This document shows, piece after piece, positions 15,517-24,498 of a stretch of 64,000 nt of DNA. This stretch comes from Leucobacter ruminantium (GTDB lineage Bacteria; Actinomycetota; Actinomycetes; Actinomycetales; Microbacteriaceae), in contig NZ_JAGDYL010000008.1 in the NCBI RefSeq assembly GCF_017565705.1, forward strand, positions 1 to 64,000, in the 5' to 3' direction. The notes below the pieces were generated by a model. That model made no database searches. It saw only the letters and a program-made list of their open reading frames with translations, and was not told where the DNA came from. Position numbers and translations under genes: made by a program. The stretch's first letter is position 1; each line of letters begins with the position of its first letter.

Positions 15517-17160
15517 CTACCGCGCGCGGAATGCGGTCTCGCCGTCGACGAGCGTGAACGACGCACCCGTGCCGAGCAGCGCTTCGGGCGCGTCGGAGAA
15601 CGCGTTCGCCGACCACGCCACGATGTGCGCGCGGTATCCCGTGGCGATGCGGCCGGCCTCGTGGTCGCGCTTCGTCGCGTAGGCGGTGCCGAGGGTCATG
15701 GCCTCGAGCGCATCGGCCGGTGCGAAGACGCGCTGCGGCTCGTAGGGATCGCGGCTCCGGTCGAGCACCGATCTCGCGGTGAGTGCGATGAAGAGGTTGT
15801 CCGGTGCCTCGTGAGGGGCCGTCGGGGCGTCCGTGCCGAGCGCGAGCGTCACGCCCGCCTCTCGGAACTTGTGCCACGGGAAGCCAGTGCGCGCCCGCTC
15901 GTCGCCCAGCACGGCCTGCCAGTTGTCGAGCACCGCCGGATCGCAGTGCACGGGCTGCATCGACGCGGTCACGCCGAGCGCGGCCATGCGGGCGATCGTG
16001 TCGTCGGCCACCGACTCCAGGTGCTCGACGCGGGGGCGGCGATCCGCGCGCGGACCGTTCACCCTGATGCACTCCTGCACCATGTCCAGTGCGATCGTGC
16101 TCGCCTCATCGCCGATCGCGTGCAGGGCGAGCTGCAGGCCGACCGCGTCGGCCGCGACCGCGACGGGAAGGGCGAACTCGCGCTCCCAGATGGGGCCGGG
16201 CATGGCGCCGTTCGCGTACGGCGCGCGCATGGCCGCCGTGCAGGCGTCGATGACGCCGTCGAGGATGAACTTCACACCGGTGATGCGCAGCCAGCGGTCG
16301 CCGTAGCGCGCCGCGAGCTCGTCGCGGTGGCGGGCGACCTCGGCGACCTGGGCGAGATCGGCGTCGAGATCGCCCGTCGCGGTGAGGAGCCAGTTGGCGT
16401 CGACGGGGAAGGGGAGGCGTCCGTCACGATCGAGCCGCCGCCGGTAGGTCTCGAGGTCGGCCTCGCCGAAGGACATCTCGGTGGCGCCGGTCACCCCCGT
16501 CGCGAGGTAGGCATCGCAGGCGGTGTCGAGAAAGCGGTCGCGATCGGCGTCGGTCGTCACCTGCTCCAGGTAGCCCCAGGCGTACTGCATCGCGGCCGTC
16601 TCGAGCAGGAAGCCCGTGGCGTCGCCGTGCTCGTCGCGCACGATCTCGCCGCCGACCGGGTCCGGCGTCTCCCGAGTGATCCCCATCGCATCGAGGGCGG
16701 CCGTGTTGACCCAGGAGGAGTGGAGGTCGTTCGCGTCGAGCAGCACGGGGATGTCGGGGACCACGGCGTCGAGCATCTCTCGGGTCGGTCGCTCGCCCTC
16801 CGGGAAGATGTCGAAACGCCAGCTCGTGCCGGTGATCCGCTGCGCGTCGGGGTTCGCGGCGCGTGCCGCGGCGAGGCGTTCCTGCACCTCGGCGACCGTC
16901 TCGGCGTCGCGCAGCTGCACCTTGCCGAGTGCCTCGCCGAGCATCAGCATGTGCACGTGCCCCTCGGTGACGCCCGGGGTGACGAGCGCGCCGCCGAGGT
17001 CGATCTCCTCGGATCCCTCGCCCGCCGCGAGACGCACGGCCTCGAGCGAGCCCGCCGCGAGGACGAGACCGCCGCGCACCGCGAGACTCTCGACGGGGGC
17101 GGTGCGCGCCTCGCCCGTGAAGACGTGCGCGTTGCGGTAGATCGTGACGTCTGAGGTCAT
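15517..17160 (-). CDS. Amidohydrolase family protein (YtcJ-like)
   Basis: 547-residue metal-dependent hydrolase of the amidohydrolase superfamily, YtcJ group. The HxH metal site appears as EGHVHML (about 67-73), a carboxylated-lysine-type strand and later His ligands (AIGDEAS region, RVEHLE) are present, and the metal-binding Asp is in LGTDAPTAPHEAP. Such enzymes cleave C-N bonds in amides or cyclic amides; the substrate is unknown. It precedes the lipase on the same strand and follows the AsnC gene after about 70 bases. Confidence 0.87.
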   Translation of the reverse strand: MTSDVTIYRNAHVFTGEARTAPVESLAVRGGLVLAAGSLEAVRLAAGEGSEEIDLGGALVTPGVTEGHVHMLMLGEALGKVQLRDAETVAEVQERLAAARAANPDAQRITGTSWRFDIFPEGERPTREMLDAVVPDIPVLLDANDLHSSWVNTAALDAMGITRETPDPVGGEIVRDEHGDATGFLLETAAMQYAWGYLEQVTTDADRDRFLDTACDAYLATGVTGATEMSFGEADLETYRRRLDRDGRLPFPVDANWLLTATGDLDADLAQVAEVARHRDELAARYGDRWLRITGVKFILDGVIDACTAAMRAPYANGAMPGPIWEREFALPVAVAADAVGLQLALHAIGDEASTIALDMVQECIRVNGPRADRRPRVEHLESVADDTIARMAALGVTASMQPVHCDPAVLDNWQAVLGDERARTGFPWHKFREAGVTLALGTDAPTAPHEAPDNLFIALTARSVLDRSRDPYEPQRVFAPADALEAMTLGTAYATKRDHEAGRIATGYRAHIVAWSANAFSDAPEALLGTGASFTLVDGETAFRAR

Positions 17161-17228
17161 GGGAGGACTCGCTTTCGTCTGAGTGGGGGCGTCGTGTCTT
17201 CGGCGTCCTGTGCCGATGGTAGCCCGGG

Positions 17229-17720
17229 TCAGGAGGGGGCGCCCACGCCCCAGCCGTAGGCGAGTTTGTGCGCCTTCAGCACGAAGAACGACTCGGTGTG
17301 GACCACGCCGGGGATCTTCTGCAGCGTGCCGAACATGAGATCGGTGTAGTGGTCGATGTCGCGGCAGACGACCTCGACCATGACATCGAAGCTGCCGCTC
17401 GTGAGCACCACGTAGCTCGTCTCGTGCAGCTCGGCCAGAGCCTCGCAGACCTCCGGGGCCGTGCCGGCCTCGCAGCTGATGCCGATGAGGGCGAGGCGGT
17501 CGAAGCCGATGTTGAGGGGGTTCGCGATGCCGACGATCTGGAAGAGTCCGCTGTCTTGCAGGCGCTGTACGCGGTAGCGCACCGATGAGGCCGAGACGTC
17601 GAGCTGCTGCGCGAGGATGCTGAAAGGGGTGCGCCCGTCGACCTGCAGCGCCGCGATGAGTTTGCGGTCCAGGTCATCGAGGTCGAGGTGGTGGGGCACC
17701 GCAGGCTCGCGCTCGGTCAT
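17229..17720 (-). CDS. Lrp/AsnC family transcriptional regulator
   Basis: 163 residues, the usual length. The N-terminal helix-turn-helix (about 10-55, LDDLDRKLIAALQVDGR, then SASSVRYRVQRLQDSG) is followed by a ligand-binding RAM domain (about 75-150). Such regulators sense amino acids or related amines. Start 17720 chosen over 17741 because AGGAGA lies six bases upstream. It sits between the amidohydrolase and an aldehyde dehydrogenase on the same strand and is the best candidate to control this amine-type locus; the tandem palindrome at 19441 could be its target. Confidence 0.9.
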   Translation of the reverse strand: MTEREPAVPHHLDLDDLDRKLIAALQVDGRTPFSILAQQLDVSASSVRYRVQRLQDSGLFQIVGIANPLNIGFDRLALIGISCEAGTAPEVCEALAELHETSYVVLTSGSFDVMVEVVCRDIDHYTDLMFGTLQKIPGVVHTESFFVLKAHKLAYGWGVGAPS

Positions 17721-17814
17721 GGGATCTCCTTCGCTCTCCATCGGGCCTTCATTGTATAGATCGGCGGCCCCGCAGATGCTGCGGGGCCGCCGGTTCTCTC
17801 AGTGCGAAACGCGC

Positions 17815-19278
17815 TCAGTCGCCGAGGTGGATCACGCTGGTGCGCAGATCGGTCATGTCGTACAGGGTGTGGATGCCGCCGATGCGTCCCCAGCCGGTGC
17901 CCTTGCCGCCTGCGCCGCCGAACGGCATGTTGATGTCCCACCATCCGTTCGACTCGTTGAGCAGCACCTGGCCGGTCTCGAGCTCGTCGAGGAAGCGGAA
18001 GCCGCGGTCGAGATCGCGCGTGAAGACCGCCGACTGCAGGCCGAGCGCGTCGGCGTTGGCGATGCGCAGCGCGTCGTCGTCATCCTGCGCGGTGAGGATC
18101 GGCAGTACGGGGCCGAACGACTCCTCGCGCGACAGCAGCGACTCCTCGGTCACGCCGTCGACGATGGTGAAGTCGTAGTAGAGGTCGGTGGCGAAACCCG
18201 AGGCGCGACCGCCGCCGAGCAGCACGTCGAAGCCGAGCGCGCGAGCCTCGGCCATGTGGCGGTCCATCTTGGCGGCGACGCCCTCGTTGTTCAGGGGGCC
18301 GAGGTTGACCGACTCGTCGAAGGGGTCGCCGATCTTCACGGTCTTGGCGTACTCGAGTGCGGCCTCGAGGAAGGCATCGTGGGCGTCTCGGTGCACGATG
18401 ACGCGCTCCGTGGCGCAGCACACCTGGCCGGCGCAGTAGAACGCGGAGTCGACCGCGGCCTTCGCCGCCCGGGTCATGTTGGCGTCGTCGAGCACGACGA
18501 CGGGGCCGTTGCCCGAGCACTCCATGACCGAGCGCTTGAGACCGGCCGTGGCCTGGATCTTCGCGCCGGTCGCCGAGGAGCCGATGAAGCCGATCGCGTG
18601 GATGCCCGGGTGCGAGACGAGCTTGGAGCCGAAGTCGCCCTCGCCGGGGAGGATGTTGACGAGGCCCTCGGGCAGCCCGGCCTCGGCGAGGTATTCCATC
18701 GCCTTCAGCACGGTGAGGGAGGTGTGCGTCGGCGGCTTCACGACGAGGGCGTTGCCCGTGGCGAGCCCGGGCGCCGCGAACTCGGTGAACATGAGGAGCG
18801 GGAAGTTCCAGGGCGTGATGATGCCCCAGGTGCCGACGGCCTCGCGGCGGGTGAACATGCGCTTCTGCGGGTCGGTCGAGGGGATGGTCTCGCCGTTCAG
18901 ACGCAGGGCGTCTTCGGAGTGGAGGTGGAAGAGCTGCGCGGCCTCGGTGATGTCGGCGCGCGACTCGGCGAGGGGCTTGCCCTGCTCGAGGGTCTGCAGC
19001 AGCGCGAGCTCCTCGATGTGCTCGCCGAGCTTGTCGCCGATGCGGTGGCAGATCTCGGCGCGCTTGGCGACGCCGATGCGGCGCCATTCGCGCTGCGCGC
19101 GATTCGCCGCGGCGACGGCGCGGTCGAGGTCGTCGGTCGTGGGGACCGGAAGCGAGGCGATGTGCTCTCCGGTCGCCGGGCTGACGATGTCGAAGCGCTC
19201 GCCGCCGGTGCCGTCGGTGTAGGCGCCGTCGATGAACAGCTGAGTCGTCGGGGTGGGGATCGAGTGTGGTGCAGACAT
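17815..19278 (-). CDS. NAD(P)-dependent aldehyde dehydrogenase
   Basis: 487 residues, ALDH superfamily. The catalytic Cys287 in GQVCCA and the general base Glu253 in VMECSGNG are in the right spacing, and the cofactor motif TPWNFP is at about 155-160. It oxidises an aldehyde to the acid; beside a PuuB-like oxidase, the likely substrate is an aminoaldehyde (inference). Start ATG 19278 has AGGAGA upstream; the longer frame to 19326 has no ribosome site. Divergent from the oxidase across a palindrome-bearing promoter region. Confidence 0.9.
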   Translation of the reverse strand: MSAPHSIPTPTTQLFIDGAYTDGTGGERFDIVSPATGEHIASLPVPTTDDLDRAVAAANRAQREWRRIGVAKRAEICHRIGDKLGEHIEELALLQTLEQGKPLAESRADITEAAQLFHLHSEDALRLNGETIPSTDPQKRMFTRREAVGTWGIITPWNFPLLMFTEFAAPGLATGNALVVKPPTHTSLTVLKAMEYLAEAGLPEGLVNILPGEGDFGSKLVSHPGIHAIGFIGSSATGAKIQATAGLKRSVMECSGNGPVVVLDDANMTRAAKAAVDSAFYCAGQVCCATERVIVHRDAHDAFLEAALEYAKTVKIGDPFDESVNLGPLNNEGVAAKMDRHMAEARALGFDVLLGGGRASGFATDLYYDFTIVDGVTEESLLSREESFGPVLPILTAQDDDDALRIANADALGLQSAVFTRDLDRGFRFLDELETGQVLLNESNGWWDINMPFGGAGGKGTGWGRIGGIHTLYDMTDLRTSVIHLGD

Positions 19279-19440
19279 CCGCACATCTCCTGTCGTCGTT
19301 GACCTGTGTAGTTCTTCAGCCACCATAACCCTGATGGTGCTGATTTCACAAGGTATTTGGCCTTGAGTTAGCGCATGTAATAATCTTTTGACGAATAATT
19401 GGTTGATTCAGCAGTTCACTGGACAAGGCATTTGCTCGAT

Positions 19441-19484
19441 TCGCGATCCCTATCGATAGGGATCGCGATCCCTGTCGATACGGG
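19441..19484. promoter_or_regulatory. 28-bp perfect palindrome with a second half-copy (operator candidate)
   Basis: 19441-19468 is a perfect palindrome centred on TATCGATA flanked by GATCCC/GGGATC. A second copy of the left half, GATCCCTGTCGATA, starts 22 bases on (19467), about two helical turns. It lies 60-100 bases before the oxidase start, in the divergent region with the aldehyde dehydrogenase. Tandem sites on one face of the helix fit a multimeric regulator such as the nearby AsnC protein. Confidence 0.7.
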
Positions 19485-19544
19485 GCGAATGCGGATGCCT
19501 CGTCCGGGGCGAGCTGACAACCGCCCCAGTCGAAGGAGACCGGC

Positions 19545-20993
19545 ATGGAACGCCCGACGCTTTTCGAAACAGCCGAACAGCGCGCAGACTTCGGCGCTGC
19601 CGCAGCAGCCGTCGCAGCAGCCGAACGCGTACCGTTCTGGCTCGACGACCTCGGCGCCGTGACGGAGGCCCCCGCGCTCGAGCGCGACACCGAGACCGAC
19701 CTCCTGGTGGTCGGCGGCGGCTTCTGCGGGCTGTGGACCGCGCTGCGCTCGAAGGAGCGCTACCCCGAGCGCGACGTCGTGCTCATCGAGTCGGAGCGGA
19801 TCGCCTGGGCGGCGTCGGGCCGCAACGGCGGCTTCTGCGAGCCGAGCCTCACCCACGGCCGCTCCAACGCCAGGATCCACCTGCCGCGGGAGATCGAGCT
19901 GTTGGAACGCCTCGGCGAGCAGAACCTCGAGGAACTGCTCAAGACGATCGACCGCTACGGGATCGACTGCGACGTCAAGCCGCACGGCGTCATCAAGCTC
20001 GCCACCGAACCGCATCAGGAGCAGGCGCTCCGATCCCTCGCCGAGGCCGACCCCACCGTTCGCCTGCTCGAGGGAGACGCACTGCAGCAGCAGGTGCGCA
20101 CGGCAGCGGCGCGTGTCGGCGGCTGGGCGACGGCCGACGGCGTGCTGCTGAACCCCGCCAAGCTCGCCCGCGGGCTCGCCGAGGCGTGCGCGAAGCTCGG
20201 CGTGCGCATCCACGAGCACACCCGCGCGACCCGACTCCGGGAGATCGGCCGGGGCGAAGGGGTGATCGTCTCCACGCCCCGCGCCCGCATCACCGCCCGC
20301 CACGTCGCACTCGCCACCAACGGCTTCCGCTCGCTGCTGCGCCGCAACCGCCTGCGCACCGTGCCCGTCTACGACTACGCCGTCGTCACCGAGCCGCTCA
20401 CCGCGGAGCAGCGCGAGAGCCTGGGCTGGCAGCTCGAACAGGGGGTGACCGACATGAACAGCCGCTTCCACTACATGCGGCTCCTCACCGACGCCGCGGG
20501 GCGCGACCGTCTGCTGCTCGGCGGTTACGACGCGATCTACCACTACGGGCGGCGGGTCAGGCCCGAGTACGACGTCAGCGAGCCCACCTTCAGACGTCTC
20601 GCCGTGCACCTCGGCGTGCTGTTCCCGCAGCTGGAGGGCATCCGGTTCACGCACGCGTGGGGCGGCATGATCGACACCTGCAGCCGGTTCTTCTCCTTCT
20701 TCACCCGGGCGCATCACGGTCAGGTCGTGTCGGCGAGCGGCTTCACCGGCCTCGGCGTCGCCTCGACTCGCTTCGCCGGCGACGTCATGCTCGATCTGCT
20801 CAACCGTGTGGACAACGAGCGCACCCGCTCGCGGCTCGTGCGCAAGCGGCCGATGCCGTTCCCTCCCGAGCCGTTCGTCTGGCCCGCCATCCGCTTCACC
20901 TCGGCGCAGATGGCGCGCGCCGACCGCCGCGGCGGCAAGCGCGGACCGTGGCTGTGGCTGCTCGAGAAGCTCAGGATGGGCTTCGACTCGTGA
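19545..20993 (+). CDS. FAD-dependent amine oxidase, gamma-glutamylputrescine oxidase (PuuB)-like
   Basis: 482-residue flavoprotein of the DAO family. The FAD motif VVGGGFCGL is near residues 55-63, and WAASGRNGGFCEP (about 87-99) is a hallmark of the PuuB/OrdL group. These enzymes oxidise amines such as gamma-glutamylputrescine to an aldehyde plus ammonia and hydrogen peroxide. The divergent aldehyde dehydrogenase would take the aldehyde on. Start ATG 19545 is preceded by GAAGGAGA. The stop overlaps the GTG of the first SMR gene (GTGA). Substrate not proven. Confidence 0.85.
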   Translation: MERPTLFETAEQRADFGAAAAAVAAAERVPFWLDDLGAVTEAPALERDTETDLLVVGGGFCGLWTALRSKERYPERDVVLIESERIAWAASGRNGGFCEPSLTHGRSNARIHLPREIELLERLGEQNLEELLKTIDRYGIDCDVKPHGVIKLATEPHQEQALRSLAEADPTVRLLEGDALQQQVRTAAARVGGWATADGVLLNPAKLARGLAEACAKLGVRIHEHTRATRLREIGRGEGVIVSTPRARITARHVALATNGFRSLLRRNRLRTVPVYDYAVVTEPLTAEQRESLGWQLEQGVTDMNSRFHYMRLLTDAAGRDRLLLGGYDAIYHYGRRVRPEYDVSEPTFRRLAVHLGVLFPQLEGIRFTHAWGGMIDTCSRFFSFFTRAHHGQVVSASGFTGLGVASTRFAGDVMLDLLNRVDNERTRSRLVRKRPMPFPPEPFVWPAIRFTSAQMARADRRGGKRGPWLWLLEKLRMGFDS

Positions 20994-21391
20994 TCCCTCG
21001 CGGGCTCAGGGCCGATGCGTTCCTCCTCTGCGCGATCGTCTCCGAGGTGACCGCCACCCTCAGTCTGAAGGCGCTGATGCGGGCGCCGTGGCTCGTGGTC
21101 GTCGTCGTCATCGGCTACGGCGCCTCCTTCGTGTTCCTCGCGCTCACGCTGCGGAACGGCAAGGGCATCGGCGTCGCCTACGGCATCTGGGGCGCGAGCG
21201 GCGTGGTGCTCACGGCGGTCGCCTCGTGGTGGCTCTTCGGCGAGGCGATCAGCCCCCTCATGGCGATCGGCTTCGCGCTCATCGCCTGCGGTGTGGTGGT
21301 CGTGGAGGTCGGGTCCGAACTGCACCGGCGTCGTGCCGGCCGCGACCGGGCCGCTGCCGCAGATGCGATCGAGGGGAGGGATCCCGCATGA
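20990..21391 (+). CDS. SMR family efflux subunit 1 (longer partner)
   Basis: Small multidrug resistance protein, 133 residues, four predicted membrane helices and a hydrophilic C-terminal tail of about 25 residues. The conserved Glu of helix 1 is present (IVSEVTATLSLK). GTG start 20990 overlaps the oxidase stop. The tail is longer than in a usual 105-residue SMR protein and marks it as one half of a heterodimer pair, as in EbrAB, YkkCD or MdtJI. The next gene overlaps by four bases. Confidence 0.87.
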   Translation: MIPRGLRADAFLLCAIVSEVTATLSLKALMRAPWLVVVVVIGYGASFVFLALTLRNGKGIGVAYGIWGASGVVLTAVASWWLFGEAISPLMAIGFALIACGVVVVEVGSELHRRRAGRDRAAAADAIEGRDPA

Positions 21392-21708
21392 TCGCCGCAT
21401 ACCTCGCGCTCGCCGGCGCCATCGGCGTCGAGGTGAGCGCCACGCTCGCGCTGCGCCACTCCGACGGATTCCGCCGCCGGCGCTGGATCGCGCCCGTGCT
21501 GCTCGGCTACGCGATCTCGTACGGTCTGCTCTACGTCTCGCTCGCCCACGGGATGCCGCTCGGCATCGCCTACGGGATCTGGGCCGCCTGCGGCGTCGCG
21601 CTCACCGCGATCCTCGCGCGCAAGCTCTTCAAGGAGCCGCTCACCCCGCTCATGGGAATAGGGATCGCGCTCATGATCTGCGGGGTCGTGCTCGTCGAGC
21701 TCGGATGA
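21388..21708 (+). CDS. SMR family efflux subunit 2 (short partner)
   Basis: 106-residue four-helix SMR protein with the essential helix-1 Glu (GVEVSATLAL, about 13-22) and the AYGIW motif of helix 3. Start ATG 21388 overlaps the stop of the partner gene (ATGA). Two adjacent SMR genes of unequal tail length usually encode a heterodimer. Since MdtJI exports spermidine and the operon begins with a PuuB-like oxidase, polyamine or amine export is a reasonable guess. Confidence 0.88.
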   Translation: MIAAYLALAGAIGVEVSATLALRHSDGFRRRRWIAPVLLGYAISYGLLYVSLAHGMPLGIAYGIWAACGVALTAILARKLFKEPLTPLMGIGIALMICGVVLVELG

Positions 21709-21714
21709 TCCTCC

Positions 21715-21905
21715 GCGCTGATCGAGCGAGTAAGCGACCCCGCTGGTCGAGCGAGCGCAGCGCTTCCGCCCGCCGGTTGAGCGAGCGCAGCCCCCGCTGG
21801 TCGAGCGAGCGCAGCGATCCTCGCCGGTTGAGCGAGCGCAGCGAGTCGAAATCGAGGGCCTTCCACGGCTTCGACTCGCTGACGCTCGCTCAACCGGCGG
21901 TATCG
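21715..21905. repeat. Dispersed GGTTGAGCGAGCGCAGCGAG repeat cluster
   Basis: Four direct copies of a GGT(T/C)GAGCGAGCGCAGC unit are followed by an inverted copy. The last direct copy (21824-21850) and the inverted one (21870-21897) form a near-perfect hairpin of about 27 bp. It fills the gap between two convergent genes and enters the 3' end of the MFS gene, giving its stop codon. Related copies are at 32045-32102, 36283-36303 (partial) and 50338-50482. Confidence 0.85.
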
Positions 21906-23167
21906 GCTTCGCTCGCTCGGTCGGCAGCGGTTGCCGCTGCGGGCTGCGGCGCGCGGCGCACGTCCTTCGCGAAGAGCGCCGCCACGAGGTTCAGCAGCAG
22001 CGTCGCGACGATCATCGCGACGAAGCCGGCCGTGTACTCGCCCGTCGCGTCTTTCACCGCACCCATGACGTAGGGGTAGACGAAGCCGCCGACGATGAAG
22101 CCGATGCCGAGCACGAACCCGTTGACCGCGCCGATCTTGCCGGTCGGTACGGAGTCGGCGGCGAGCGCGAGCGCGACGGGCATGCCGGTGTAGACGCCCA
22201 GGCCGACGACCGGCAGCAGGATCGCCACGAGTGCGTAGTTGCCCGACGCGAGGCTGATGGTCAGCAGCGCCATCGAGAGCGTCATCACCGCGCCGGCCGC
22301 GACGATGAGCGGCTTGCGGCGGTTCATGCGGTCGGAGATCAGGCCGAACAGGATCGACGGGATGATGCCGAAGATCACGTACAGGGATGCGAGCAGGCCG
22401 GCGAGAGTGGGATCCCACCCGGCCTCCTCGATGAGGATGGTCGGCATCCACACGGCGACGATCGCGAAGATGCCCCACTCGCCGATGAAGAAGAGGGCGG
22501 CGACGAGCACGTTGCGGCTGAGGAGCCAGCTGATCGTGGAGCGGCCGTCGGCGTCGGCGTCGGCGACGGCCGCGGCCTCGCCGGCGTCGTCGCGCGGGGC
22601 GTCCTTCAGGAAGATCGCGGCGATGACGAAGACGACGGCGAGGAAGACGCCGCCGATGGCGGAGCCGGTCTGCCAGCCGAATGCGGTGAGCACGATCGCG
22701 AACGCGTAGAGGGAGAGGTAGGAGCCGATGCCGTCGGAGGTGAACATGATGCCCAGGGCGATGCCGCTCCTGCGCTCGCGCTCGAACCAGTTGATCGCCA
22801 TCGTGTAAGGGCCGACGAAGAGCAGGCCGACGCCGAGTCCGCTGATGGCGCGGCCGAGCATGAGCACGAGGTAGTCGGGCGCCCACGCGAACATGAGCTG
22901 CCCGATGAGCGCGGCGACGATGCCGATGAGGATGATCTTCTTGATGCCGATGCGGTCGCCGATCACGCCGGCGAAGGGCAGCACCAGGCCGCCGACGAGG
23001 GCGGTGATCGAGCCGAGCAGGCCCGCCTGGGCGCTGCTGAGCTCGAACTGGTCGAGGATGTCGAGGAGGCTGACGCTCCAGCCGATGTATGGGATGAAGC
23101 AGGCGATCAGCACCAGGTAGGAGAGGGCCAGCATCACCCATTTGGTCGCGGGGCTCGTGGTCTGCAT
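21890..23167 (-). CDS. MFS transporter
   Basis: 425-residue major facilitator superfamily permease with about 12 helices, split in two halves by a central loop (about 200-225). The signature between helices 2 and 3, GDRIGIKK (about 72-79), is present. It resembles anion:cation symporter or sugar-phosphate-type MFS carriers; the substrate is unknown. Start ATG 23167 is chosen as the first Met before the helix; the frame is open to 23239. The last residues (about RASEADTAG) and the stop come from the dispersed repeat. Confidence 0.86.
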   Translation of the reverse strand: MQTTSPATKWVMLALSYLVLIACFIPYIGWSVSLLDILDQFELSSAQAGLLGSITALVGGLVLPFAGVIGDRIGIKKIILIGIVAALIGQLMFAWAPDYLVLMLGRAISGLGVGLLFVGPYTMAINWFERERRSGIALGIMFTSDGIGSYLSLYAFAIVLTAFGWQTGSAIGGVFLAVVFVIAAIFLKDAPRDDAGEAAAVADADADGRSTISWLLSRNVLVAALFFIGEWGIFAIVAVWMPTILIEEAGWDPTLAGLLASLYVIFGIIPSILFGLISDRMNRRKPLIVAAGAVMTLSMALLTISLASGNYALVAILLPVVGLGVYTGMPVALALAADSVPTGKIGAVNGFVLGIGFIVGGFVYPYVMGAVKDATGEYTAGFVAMIVATLLLNLVAALFAKDVRRAPQPAAATAADRASEADTAG

Positions 23168-23368
23168 GTGCGCGTCACTTTCTGTTCTCAACGTCGAGAA
23201 ACCGCTGGGGCGGCCAGGGATCTGAATCCGTGTCAACAACTCAATCGCATCTGATTAGCTGTATGAGCAGAAATCTACACCTGTTCTTGCTGAATTGCTA
23301 GAAGAATGGGGATCGGTCTTGTTTCCTCAGCGAAACCCTGCTCTCCTCCCTTGTTGAGCGCGGCTCGG

Positions 23369-23374
23369 TACACT
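23369..23374 (+). promoter_or_regulatory. -10 box for leaderless hydroxyacid dehydrogenase gene
   Basis: TACACT, six bases before the start codon at 23381; no Shine-Dalgarno sequence. Confidence 0.55.
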
Positions 23375-23380
23375 CGGGCC

Positions 23381-24316
23381 ATGCCTGATCTCGTCGTCTC
23401 TCTGCCCACGGACCCCGGCCTGCGCGAATCCCTGGAGGGGGCTCCGGGCGTCGAATTCGTCACCTGGGATCTCGATGGGCCCGCCCCCGTCGACCGGATC
23501 GACATCGCCGTGCCGCCCTACTGGGGCGGCGCCAGACGCCTCTCGCGGCTCGGCGAGGTCGAGGTGGGGCTCGTGCAGTGGCAGTCGATCGGGTACAACG
23601 GCGTCGACCGGCACCTGCCCGAGGGGCTCCCCTTCGCGAACGCCGCGACCGTGCACGAGACCTCGACGGCCGAGCTCGCGCTCGCGCTGACGCTCGCCGC
23701 GCAGCGCGGGCTGCCCGAGTTCGTGCGCGCGGGCGACGAGCACAGGTGGCAGCTGCGATCCTTCCCCAGCCTCGCGGATCGGCGGGTGCTGCTCGTCGGC
23801 TACGGCGGCGTCGGCAAGGCGATCGAGGCGCGGCTCTCCGGGTTCGAGGTCGAGGTCACCCGCGTGGCCCGCAGCGCCCGCGAGGAGCGCAACCTCGCGG
23901 GCGAGACCGTGTCGGTGCACGCCTTCTCCGAGCTGCGCGACTGTCTCGTCGGCGCGGAGGTCGTGATCCTCGCGGTGCCGCTGACCCCCGAGACTCAGCA
24001 CCTCATCGACGGTGATGCGCTCGCCGCGATGCCCGATGGGGCGCTGCTCGTCAACGTCGCGCGCGGCCCCGTCGTCGACACGGACGCGCTCGTCGCCGAA
24101 CTGCGCAGCGGGCGTCTGCGGGCCGCGCTCGACGTCACGGACCCCGAGCCTCTACCGGAGGATCACCCGCTCTGGGACTGCCCCGGCGTGCTCGTGACCC
24201 CGCACGTCGGGGGAGACTCCTCGGCGATGCTGCCGCGCATGGTCGCGCTGATCCGCAGGCAGATCGACCGGATGCGGGCCGGCGAGGCACCCGAGAACCT
24301 CGTGCTCGGCGGCTGA
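23381..24316 (+). CDS. D-isomer 2-hydroxyacid dehydrogenase
   Basis: 311-residue NAD(P)-dependent dehydrogenase. The cofactor motif GYGGVGKAIE is near residues 144-153. The catalytic triad is intact: Arg in NVARGPVVD, Glu in DVTDPEPLPEDHPL and His in VTPHVGGDS. Such enzymes act on D-2-hydroxy acids or, in reverse, on 2-keto acids such as glyoxylate. TACACT ends exactly six bases before the ATG 23381 and there is no ribosome site, so it is probably leaderless. A single gene, divergent from the MFS gene. Confidence 0.9.
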   Translation: MPDLVVSLPTDPGLRESLEGAPGVEFVTWDLDGPAPVDRIDIAVPPYWGGARRLSRLGEVEVGLVQWQSIGYNGVDRHLPEGLPFANAATVHETSTAELALALTLAAQRGLPEFVRAGDEHRWQLRSFPSLADRRVLLVGYGGVGKAIEARLSGFEVEVTRVARSAREERNLAGETVSVHAFSELRDCLVGAEVVILAVPLTPETQHLIDGDALAAMPDGALLVNVARGPVVDTDALVAELRSGRLRAALDVTDPEPLPEDHPLWDCPGVLVTPHVGGDSSAMLPRMVALIRRQIDRMRAGEAPENLVLGG

Positions 24317-24364
24317 GGCGGCGAAGCGCCCGGCCGCGGCGATCGCTCGGGCGCGCCAGTGTGC

Positions 24365-24439
24365 GGTGGGGCAGGTTATTCGCCGTGGGGCGCGTTGCCT
24401 TCGAACGCAACGCGCCCCGCGAGGAATAGTGCGCCCCAC
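24365..24439. repeat. Nested 75-bp hairpin after the dehydrogenase gene
   Basis: An inner perfect 12-bp stem (24386-24397 with 24406-24417) is enclosed by an outer imperfect inverted repeat whose ends are GTGGGGC and GCCCCAC (24365-24371, 24433-24439). It may end the upstream transcript or be a small palindromic repeat. No T run follows. Confidence 0.7.
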
Positions 24440-24498
24440 GGTCTTGGTGTGCCGCGGCCCGCAGGTGCCGCGGGGGATCGAGAGCGCGACTGCCGCGC

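Noticed and set aside
17617-19302. Plus-strand open frame opposite the aldehyde dehydrogenase gene
   Set aside because: It is the shadow of a gene with intact catalytic Cys and Glu, and it has no start site or recognisable domain.
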